Source of the DNA: JBAWAP01 sp049589355 | GTDB lineage: Bacteria; Chloroflexota; Anaerolineae; VGOG01 | Assembly: GCA_049589355.1 (NCBI GenBank) | Contig: JBAWAP010000177.1 | Span: forward strand, 1 to 11,277 | Direction of reading: 5' to 3' | Length of the DNA stretch: 11,277 nucleotides | Made by a program: the position numbers and the translations under genes | Shown here: piece after piece, positions 6,302 through 11,277 of the stretch | How the letters are laid out: every line of letters starts with the position of its first letter | Position numbering within the stretch: position 1 is the stretch's first letter | Notes under the pieces: model-generated | What the model was told of the DNA's origin: nothing | What the model saw: the letters and a program-made list of their open reading frames with translations, nothing else | The model's database searches: none

Positions 6302-8104
6302 TTATTTCAGGTACATCGCTTGGGCGAACTCGTGAACGAAACGACTATCGTTAGTTAGCTCGATGTACTCGACCTGGCGGGCGATTTCGGCAGCCTTGGC
6401 TCGCTGCTCCTTGGAGACGAGAGCTAGCTTGGCCCCCATGCCTGCTGCGTTGCCCACCTGGCTGAAGCGCTCTAAAGGAAGGGGCGGAAGCATGCCGATG
6501 GCGATGGCGCTGGATACGTCAATGTAGGTGCCGAAGGCTCCCGCTATGATCACCTCATCAATATCCCGCTCGGATAGGCCGGCTTCGTCCAGGAGGATAT
6601 TGATGCCTGCTCGAATGGCCCCCTTGGCCAGTTGGATCTCGCCTATGTCGCCTCGGGTGAGAACCACATCGCGGCCGTTCCCATCCTCCCCTGCAGTCAC
6701 CAGGACAAATTCTGGGCCGTGCTCTGTGCGGCGCACTCGGGGGTGATCGCCCATGTTTCCCCTCTCATCTACAATTCCCGACTGGCGCAGTTGAGCTACG
6801 GCATCCAAAACGCCTGAGCCGCAGAGGCCCACTGGTGGAGCGTCGCCGATGGTCTGGCATTCCACGCCAGAGGCGACGATACGCAATCGCTCGATAGCTC
6901 CCTCGGCGGCCCGCATGCCATCCTTGATGTGGGCCCCTTCGAAGGCCGGGCCGGAGGCGGTGGAGCAGGCGACGAGCCGGCCCTTGGCCCTTAGAACTAC
7001 CTCGGTGTTGGTGCCGATGTCCAGACCCAGTACTGTCCCCTCGGCCTCGCTGATCTCCGTGGAGAGAATCATGGCCACGTGGTCGGCCCCGACGAAGCCG
7101 GCGATAATTGGAAGCAGGTGGACATAGCCGCCGGGGGCAATCTCCAGCCCTACCTCCCTCGCTTTCAAATCTAAAGCATCAGTGAGCGCCGGCAGATAAG
7201 GGGCCAGGCCCAATTGTCTCACGGGCAGTCCGAGGAAGAGGTGATGCATGGCGGTGTTGCCTACCACTACCGCTTCCACTATCTCCTCCGGAAGATGGCC
7301 GCTCTGGATGCAAAGGTTGCGGGCCAGGTCGTTCATAGCACCAACCACCGCTTCACGCAGCGTAACCGCTTGCTCCTCCCCTTCCATGGCGTAGGCGATG
7401 CGGGCCATCACGTCCTCGCCATAGGTGATCTGGGGGTTCATGGCCCCTGCCATGGCCAGGGTTTGGCCCGTCCCCAGATCCGCGAGATAGCCAGCCAGCT
7501 TGGTCGTCCCCACGTCAACGGCCAGACCAAGGGGCTTGCGTCCTAGTGGGTTCAAGCTGACCACTTCCTGGCCCCGCAGGCCGACGGTGCCTGACCATCC
7601 CCACTCCCTCAGACGGGTGGACAGTTGGCGCAGCACCGCGAAGTCTATGCTCAAATCGCTTAAACCAAGTGGGGCCAAATGATCTCGCACCCGATCCACA
7701 TCGGAGCGGATGTCCTCCAGGGTAGGTGGGGAGAGCTGAAAGTCACAGCCCACCACCACCGGCACGACAGGCACTGTCAGTTCTTGCCCTTCCACTTGGG
7801 TGCGCTGGGCGGCGGTCAGCGATTGGGGCGGGATGTGGAGCTTGAGATTGCCCAGGATTTCAGCCTGGCAGGCCAGGCGATAGCCATTCGCTATCTCATC
7901 TGGGGTGAGCTTTTTTCCTTCCGTTTCGCTCAATGGCGAAAGCTGGCCTTTGAGAACCTGTACCTTACAGCGGCCGCAGGTGCCCTTTCCCCCGCAGATA
8001 GAAGTCAGGCCCACCCCGGCCTGCTGAGCAGCGGTCAGTATAGAGACGTCCCGGCCAACTCGCAAGCGCCGACCGAGGGGCTCGAAATCAACTTGATAGG
8101 ACAT
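6302..8104 (-). CDS. RACo-type [2Fe-2S] ferredoxin/ASKHA ATPase, corrinoid reductive activator
   Basis: This is a 600-residue protein with an N-terminal ferredoxin domain (about 1-93) holding the four cysteines of a [2Fe-2S] cluster (C37, C43, C46 in CGGKGTCGRC, and C79 in LACQ). A linker region follows, then an ASKHA-fold C-terminal part: nucleotide-binding DVGTTK (197-202), a second LDIGTN (361-366), SGPAFEG (384-390), CGSGVLDAV (428-436) and AGAFGTYID (521-529). This is the layout of RACo and related DUF4445 proteins. These use ATP binding to drive electron transfer that reactivates oxidised Co(II) corrinoid proteins to Co(I), for instance in Wood-Ljungdahl or methyltransferase systems. 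No corrinoid protein or methyltransferase is in the window, so its partner is unknown. I prefer the ATG at 8104; an in-frame TTG at 8116 would add four residues, and neither has a strong ribosome site. The LysM-LTD gene follows after 15 bases. Confidence 0.9.
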   Translation of the reverse strand: MSYQVDFEPLGRRLRVGRDVSILTAAQQAGVGLTSICGGKGTCGRCKVQVLKGQLSPLSETEGKKLTPDEIANGYRLACQAEILGNLKLHIPPQSLTAAQRTQVEGQELTVPVVPVVVGCDFQLSPPTLEDIRSDVDRVRDHLAPLGLSDLSIDFAVLRQLSTRLREWGWSGTVGLRGQEVVSLNPLGRKPLGLAVDVGTTKLAGYLADLGTGQTLAMAGAMNPQITYGEDVMARIAYAMEGEEQAVTLREAVVGAMNDLARNLCIQSGHLPEEIVEAVVVGNTAMHHLFLGLPVRQLGLAPYLPALTDALDLKAREVGLEIAPGGYVHLLPIIAGFVGADHVAMILSTEISEAEGTVLGLDIGTNTEVVLRAKGRLVACSTASGPAFEGAHIKDGMRAAEGAIERLRIVASGVECQTIGDAPPVGLCGSGVLDAVAQLRQSGIVDERGNMGDHPRVRRTEHGPEFVLVTAGEDGNGRDVVLTRGDIGEIQLAKGAIRAGINILLDEAGLSERDIDEVIIAGAFGTYIDVSSAIAIGMLPPLPLERFSQVGNAAGMGAKLALVSKEQRAKAAEIARQVEYIELTNDSRFVHEFAQAMYLK

Positions 8105-8156
8105 AGGCGGTTCCAACTTTCAGTCGTCAGGATGAGAGGCAATGCTGTACAACACT

Positions 8157-8185
8157 ATTATAGCAGAATAGGCTGCAGGAGTCAA
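8157..8185 (-). promoter_or_regulatory. Sigma-70 promoter of the RACo-LysM operon
   Basis: On the minus strand, TTGACT (8185-8180), a 17-base spacer and a perfect TATAAT (8162-8157) lie upstream of the RACo gene, leaving a leader of about 45 bases. This is close to the full housekeeping consensus (5/6 and 6/6). Confidence 0.85.
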
Positions 8186-8244
8186 TGATTTCATTGCGAT
8201 TTGGTCAGATTTGGGTGGGAACGGTCAGGGGAAGGCTGGAGGCG

Positions 8245-8320
8245 GGGAATTGTACCCCCACGCCGACCATAGGCCTGAAAAGCAGCAAAAGAGGGCCAGC
8301 AGAATTGAAGTGCTGAAGTC
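8245..8320 (-). repeat. Diverged intergenic repeat, copy A
   Basis: This segment shares ordered blocks with 10815-10903: GGGAATTGTAC, CGCCGACCA, AGCAAAA, GGCCAGCA and TGAAGTGCTG, with small insertions and substitutions between them. Within copy A, CAGCA and TGCTG can still form a short stem. On the minus strand this is followed by a broken T-rich stretch (CTCTTTTGCTGCTTTT), so it looks like a decayed terminator. It lies beyond the 3' end of the minus-strand secreted-protein operon and about 60 bases before the RACo promoter. Confidence 0.6.
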
Positions 8321-8326
8321 AATACC

Positions 8327-8379
8327 CAATGGGGAGGGTGAGCCAGGGCTCTGGTTCCCTGGCTCACCGCTCCCCAATG
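8327..8379 (-). repeat. Long hairpin downstream of the secreted-protein operon
   Basis: GGTGAGCCAGGG (8337-8348) and CCCTGGCTCACC (8357-8368) form a perfect 12-bp stem with an 8-base loop. It is extended, beyond a single bulged G, by GGGGAG (8331-8336) with CTCCCC (8370-8375). There is no T-run directly after it on either strand, so it is not a textbook intrinsic terminator. It sits 57 bases after the stop codon at 8436 and may protect the 3' end of that transcript. With copy A and the RACo promoter it accounts for the gene-free stretch 8105-8435. Confidence 0.6.
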
Positions 8380-8435
8380 CAGCGAGTCACATCGCGTTCC
8401 GCCCTACGGATGCTGACGCAGCACCATTCCTTCGA

Positions 8436-8720
8436 TTACCTCAGGACAAGTGGCAGGTAGACCTTGTACTCCACCGCCACTGCTCCACCGCCCCAGAATC
8501 CGCCTCCGAGGGTATAGTCGCCGCCGGTCAGGGTTCCAGCGTCCGGCTGGCCGATGGTGCCACCTAGCTCGTAGGCGCCGCCGGTGCTGAAGGTTGCCCC
8601 GCCGCTATCCACGCTCCACCAGGAGAGGTCGTAGGTGACAGCGGCCAGAACTGGTACGACGGCCAGGAGGAGCAGCCCGCCGACCACAACCAGCCAGGGA
8701 ATCAATCTGCAGTACGACAT
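8436..8720 (-). CDS. Small secreted protein with GTIGQPDAG motif and YLPL tail
   Basis: This is a 94-residue exported protein: a signal peptide (about 1-27, hydrophobic LVVVGGLLLLAVVPVLA), a short Gly/Ser/Thr-rich body and the C-terminus VEYKVYLPLVLR. The body contains GGAYELGGTIGQPDAG followed by GGDYTLGGGFWGGG, a pattern I recognise from short secreted proteins of Chloroflexota and some other bacteria; its function is unknown to me. The ending closely matches the tail of the subtilase-fold protein in this window (SYLPLLLKN), although the two proteins are otherwise unrelated. AGGAGGAG lies seven bases before the ATG, and the gene begins 13 bases after the stop of the 655-residue gene, so they form an operon. 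It ends far from any membrane helix, so the tail is probably a surface or sorting feature rather than an anchor. Confidence 0.82.
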   Translation of the reverse strand: MSYCRLIPWLVVVGGLLLLAVVPVLAAVTYDLSWWSVDSGGATFSTGGAYELGGTIGQPDAGTLTGGDYTLGGGFWGGGAVAVEYKVYLPLVLR

Positions 8721-8733
8721 CTTTTTTCTCCTC

Positions 8734-10701
8734 CTATTGCAGCATGACCAGCATCTGCATCGCGCCGGTGCCGCTCTTGAGCGAGCCGAGCGCCTTGCCG
8801 ATGATCACGCCGTTGCGGTAGAATGGGACGCCGTTGATCAGCACCGGCGTGGCCTTCATGGCGTGGCCGGGTATGGACGAGGTGGTCAGCAGATCGCCGG
8901 GCTGGATCGTCCCGTTCTCGGCGCTCACCTTGACCGACACCACGCCCATCACCGCCAGCGGAACCTTGCCGGTCAGGTCAACGCCGTCGCCTGCGCCGCC
9001 CAAGAAGCCGGGCTGGCTGGAGTAGACGCCGACCACGCTGGCCTGGTACGGCTCGGTGCTACGGGTCAGCTCGCCATCAGGGCCGACCACCAGCACGTCT
9101 CCCGGCTCCAGGCCGATACTGCCCGGGAGCATCTCGGCAAAGTCAGCCCCGCCGGGATTGAAGCTCCCATCGGCGTAGACCTCACCGCTGTTCGAGACGT
9201 AGAACCGTCGGTCGCCGCCGCCAGCGCTGCTATAGGCTTCGAGCGGATTGCCTGATTCGCTTTGCGCGTTGACGCCGACCCCGCTCCCGCTCCAACCAAG
9301 CACGCCGGTGCCGGAGGAGTTGTTCCAGCCATAGACGCCGTAGCCCTCAGTTGAATAGGAGTCCCCTAAGACGCCGTAGTTGAGGCCAGTGGTGGCGTTG
9401 GCAACGCCGTACACACCAACACCAGCGTCAGACGTGCCATAGACGCCCCAGCCGCTGCCGTTCTGCGATCCCCAGACGCCAATGCCGCTACCGCCAGTGC
9501 CCTCGTTAATGCCTCGCACCCCGGCAGAGTAGCCCCCCGGCGAGGTTGAAGCAACGCGGCCAACCACTGCGGCGGCATAGTCCGCGCCGGAGTAGGTCTC
9601 GCCCCACACGCCAGCGGCATCACCCTGATCGGCGAAGCCGCCAACCCCTGCGCCTCCTGAAGACGACTGGGTGACACCCACCACGCCGTAACCGTCAACG
9701 GAAGCAGAGCTTACGCCGTGGACGCCGGCATAGAAATTGGCCCCAGTCAGGCCGGAGGCGGTACCGCTCCAGATGCCGTCGCCGCCGGTGGTGCTGGTAT
9801 TGTTGACCAGGAGCCCCGAACCACCGCCGGGGGTCTCACCAACCCAGCTCTGGGCAAAGTGATCGTGGTCGCTGTGGGCAACCGTGTCCGCGGAACCGGT
9901 GCCAGCGAAGCTCACGGCGAGCGTCACCTCGCCCGAAGTGCCGCCGCCGGTCAGGCCGGTGCCAGCGTAGACGGCGGTGATGTCCCCTGCCCCGCCGGCC
10001 ACCGGCTCGCAGGTCACTGTGCCGTCGGCGTTGATGACCCGGATGGCGTTGCCGCTAGCGCAGGTGCCGCTGACCCGTGCCTGGATGACCGTCGTGTTCA
10101 CGCTGAACTGGTTGCCCGTCAGCGTCAGCCCGGTACCTGCTGTGTAGGTGGTATCGTTGTCCACCCCATCGGCGAAGCCAGCCGGGATGCCGGTGAGGCC
10201 AGACCAGGGTGCGCCTTTGGCGTACAGCGCATAGGGTGCCGCCGTCAGCGGCTGGCGCGGGGTGAGGGTGGTGTAGGAGCCACTCCCCGCCGGGCAGCGC
10301 ACGGCGATCTCCAGCCAACGGGCGTCGCCGGTGAAGGCCGCGCTGCCGAAGTCCAGTTGCACAGTGAACAGGCCGTTGCTCACGGTCACGCTGGTGGCCG
10401 TTTGGGTGGTGCCAATCTGTGCCCCGCCGCTGGCGGCATCCCACAGGCTGAACTGGAAATCGCAGGTGCCGTTGACTGGGCTGCCGCCCTGCCTGAGCTG
10501 CCCCTGGTAGGTGAAGGTAGTGCTGAGTGGAGCCTGCCCTGAGCCTTGTCGAAGGGCCGAAGCAGCAGTGCCCAGAGGGGCGAGGGCAGGTACGTTGCCT
10601 GGCGCGCCGCTTGGCGCAGCCGGTCCTTCGGCCTGGCTCAGACCCACGGCCAGGGTCAGCAGCAGAGCCAACACGCTGATAAGAGTTCTTCGTCCTTTCA
10701 T
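8734..10701 (-). CDS. Large secreted GVYG-repeat, tail-fibre-like surface protein
   Basis: This is a 655-residue exported protein of no known enzymatic role. Layout: signal peptide (about 1-24); low-complexity Pro/Ala region (25-60); an N-terminal domain (about 62-162, from FTYQGQLRQGGSPVNGT to LTPRQPLTAAPYALYAKG) common to secreted and tail-fibre-like proteins; a TYTAGTGLTLTGNQF block (about 185-205) and a second GTGLTGGG block (about 247-265), both typical of fibre shafts; a Gly-rich repeat region (about 325-480) with many GVYG, GVWG, GVRG and GVLG units; and a C-terminal domain (about 515-655) containing ADFAEMLPG, LEPGDVLVVGPDGELTRSTE and PGDLLTTSSIPGHAMKA. I infer an extracellular beta-solenoid fibre or adhesin. 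GAGGAGGT ends five bases before the ATG. A near-consensus promoter precedes it and the 94-residue gene follows. Residues 50-57 (LRQGSGQA) seem to come from an inserted palindromic repeat. It lacks the YLPL tail. Confidence 0.85.
   Translation of the reverse strand: MKGRRTLISVLALLLTLAVGLSQAEGPAAPSGAPGNVPALAPLGTAASALRQGSGQAPLSTTFTYQGQLRQGGSPVNGTCDFQFSLWDAASGGAQIGTTQTATSVTVSNGLFTVQLDFGSAAFTGDARWLEIAVRCPAGSGSYTTLTPRQPLTAAPYALYAKGAPWSGLTGIPAGFADGVDNDTTYTAGTGLTLTGNQFSVNTTVIQARVSGTCASGNAIRVINADGTVTCEPVAGGAGDITAVYAGTGLTGGGTSGEVTLAVSFAGTGSADTVAHSDHDHFAQSWVGETPGGGSGLLVNNTSTTGGDGIWSGTASGLTGANFYAGVHGVSSASVDGYGVVGVTQSSSGGAGVGGFADQGDAAGVWGETYSGADYAAAVVGRVASTSPGGYSAGVRGINEGTGGSGIGVWGSQNGSGWGVYGTSDAGVGVYGVANATTGLNYGVLGDSYSTEGYGVYGWNNSSGTGVLGWSGSGVGVNAQSESGNPLEAYSSAGGGDRRFYVSNSGEVYADGSFNPGGADFAEMLPGSIGLEPGDVLVVGPDGELTRSTEPYQASVVGVYSSQPGFLGGAGDGVDLTGKVPLAVMGVVSVKVSAENGTIQPGDLLTTSSIPGHAMKATPVLINGVPFYRNGVIIGKALGSLKSGTGAMQMLVMLQ
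10536..10557. repeat. Palindromic dispersed-repeat word inside the 655-residue gene
   Basis: The plus strand reads GCCCTGAGCCTTGTCGAAGG followed by GC, with arms GCCCT and AGGGC. It closely resembles the CCTGAGC-TTGTCGAAGG palindrome dispersed in many bacterial genomes. Here it lies in frame in the low-complexity linker of the large secreted protein and encodes LRQGSGQA, so it seems tolerated because it adds only a flexible peptide. Confidence 0.5.
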
Positions 10702-10739
10702 TTTGCACCTCCTCTGAATTGGGTATTTGGATCAGATAG

Positions 10740-10768
10740 ATTATATCGTTTTTCAGGCCAAATGGCAA
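10740..10768 (-). promoter_or_regulatory. Sigma-70 promoter of the two-gene secreted-protein operon
   Basis: On the minus strand, TTGCCA (10768-10763), a 17-base spacer and a perfect TATAAT (10745-10740) lie 38 bases before the start of the 655-residue gene. The match is strong (5/6 and 6/6). Confidence 0.82.
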
Positions 10769-10814
10769 CTATGGCTGCCAGATGGATTTCGAAGTAATTC
10801 TGATGGGGCTGAGC

Positions 10815-10903
10815 GGGAATTGTACTCCCAGCGCCGACCAGAGGGGAGCGGACTGCTTGAACAGTAGCAAAAAAGGCCAGCAACACTGAAGTGCTGGCCC
10901 GTC
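10815..10903 (-). repeat. Diverged intergenic repeat, copy B
   Basis: This is the better-preserved partner of 8245-8320, sharing GGGAATTGTAC, CGCCGACCA, AGCAAAA, GGCCAGCA and TGAAGTGCTG in the same order and orientation. It is longer by a short insert (GGGGAGCGGACTGCTTGAAC region). It contains an intact hairpin and a T-run on the minus strand. It lies between the trailer end of the CRISPR array and the promoter of the secreted-protein operon. Confidence 0.6.
10869..10899 (-). terminator. Rho-independent terminator, probably of the CRISPR transcript
   Basis: GGCCAGCA (10875-10882) pairs with TGCTGGCC (10892-10899), 8 bp around a 9-base loop. On the minus strand the stem is followed at once by six Ts (10874-10869). 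It lies 41 bases beyond the last repeat of an array that appears to be transcribed on the minus strand, and before the promoter of the next minus-strand operon. It therefore fits as the array's terminator and as an insulator between the two units. Confidence 0.75.
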
Positions 10904-10911
10904 GACTTTGC

Positions 10912-10936
10912 TCTTCGACTCTGCTCAAGATAGGCT
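10912..10936. repeat. Degenerate dispersed-repeat remnant next to the CRISPR array
   Basis: The plus strand contains TCTTCGACTCTGCTCAAGAT followed by AGGCT, which resembles the CTTCGACTCCGCTCAGGACAGG type of dispersed repeat, related to the word at 10536-10557. It occupies the gap between the terminator and the first repeat. Support is by memory of similar sequences only. Confidence 0.3.
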
Positions 10937-10939
10937 GTT

Positions 10940-11277
10940 CGGTTCACCCCCACGCGGGTGGGGAAAACAGAGACTGACTGGCTTTGGAGCAGTTATTCAC
11001 CGGTTCACCCCCACGCGGGTGGGGAAAACCGTCACGGCCTGCTGCGCAAACCCGAACGCGACGGTTCACCCCCACGCGGGTGGGGAAAACGTTGTGGGCT
11101 TGGAGGGTGACGTGGCTTTGCACGGTTCACCCCCACGCGGGTGGGGAAAACGTGCCGCTGATGATTGACACGCCTCCCAGTTCCGGTTCACCCCCACGCG
11201 GGTGGGGAAAACCCTTCCACGTCCTACTATCTAGAAACAGGTGCGCGGTTCACCCCCACGCGGGTGGGGAAAACGCT
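10940..11277 (-). CRISPR. CRISPR array, type I-E-like repeats, trailer end; continues past the window
   Basis: Six identical 29-base repeats start at 10940, 11001, 11062, 11123, 11184 and 11246. On the plus strand each begins CGGTTCACCCCCACGCGGG and ends TGGGGAAAAC; CCCCAC and GTGGGG form the repeat hairpin. Spacers are 32, 32, 32, 32 and 33 bases, and a sixth is cut by the window edge. Read on the minus strand the repeat starts GTTTTCCCC and ends GTGAACCG. This parallels the Escherichia coli I-E repeat (GAGTTCCCC ... ATAAACCG, where the last eight bases form the crRNA 5' handle), so I infer minus-strand transcription with the leader to the right of the window. The left edge, followed by a minus-strand terminator, is then the oldest, trailer end. 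The spacers are all different, and I cannot name their targets. No cas gene lies in the window. Confidence 0.97.

Noticed and set aside
8211..8567. A 118-codon plus-strand frame covering the intergenic hairpin and the end of the small secreted gene
   Set aside because: It spans the repeat and hairpin, lacks a domain, and lies antisense to a better-supported gene.
9718..10542. A 274-codon plus-strand open frame opposite the large secreted protein
   Set aside because: It is a shadow of GC-rich, Gly/Thr-rich coding sequence; the opposite strand has signal peptide, domains, ribosome site and promoter.
10055..10768. A long minus-strand frame overlapping the start of the large secreted protein
   Set aside because: It is an out-of-frame reading of the same coding region, rich in Arg/His/Gln without a domain.
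10908..11168. An open plus-strand frame across the CRISPR array encoding repeated GSPPRGWGK-like peptides
   Set aside because: The peptide repetition is only the translation of the CRISPR repeats; there is no ribosome site and the frame ends within the array.

Overview
The window most likely comes from a moderately GC-rich, probably anaerobic or facultative member of the Chloroflexota, perhaps Anaerolineae-like. The grounds are indirect. Two secreted proteins end in a YLPL-type tail, there is a tiny secreted protein with a GTIGQPDAG motif, a LysM plus lamin-tail surface protein, and a RACo-type corrinoid activator. I recognise these from that phylum, but no rRNA or marker gene here fixes the taxonomy.

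Layout. (1) 1-2204, minus strand: the replication and recombination cluster dnaX-ybaB-recR, with recR cut by the window edge. (2) 2205-2504: a divergent intergenic region with two strong hairpins, a candidate dnaX promoter and a good promoter for tatA. (3) 2505-2900, plus strand: a stand-alone tatA and a rho-independent terminator. (4) 3150-5578, plus strand: a secreted subtilisin-fold protein that appears catalytically dead (His where the nucleophile Ser should be, Asp where the oxyanion Asn should be), then a histidine phosphatase. (5) 5570-8104, minus strand: an apparent two-gene operon of a RACo-type Fe-S/ASKHA protein and a membrane-anchored LysM-LTD protein, behind a near-consensus promoter. 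(6) 8436-10701, minus strand: an operon of two exported proteins, a 655-residue protein with a Gly-rich GVYG-repeat region and a 94-residue protein ending in the YLPL tail, also behind a near-consensus promoter. (7) 10940-11277: the trailer end of a type I-E-like CRISPR array (29-nt repeats, 32-33-nt spacers) running off the right edge; no cas gene is visible.

Connections. A diverged repeat of about 80-90 bp occurs twice (8245-8320 and 10815-10903). Each copy lies after the 3' end of a minus-strand transcription unit and just before the promoter of the next one, so it looks like a mobile or duplicated terminator/spacer module. The right-hand copy contains the probable terminator of the CRISPR transcript. 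The most unusual items are the pseudo-subtilisin, the YLPL tail shared by two unrelated secreted proteins, and this duplicated module. I see no clear multi-gene defence or biosynthetic system that is wholly new.
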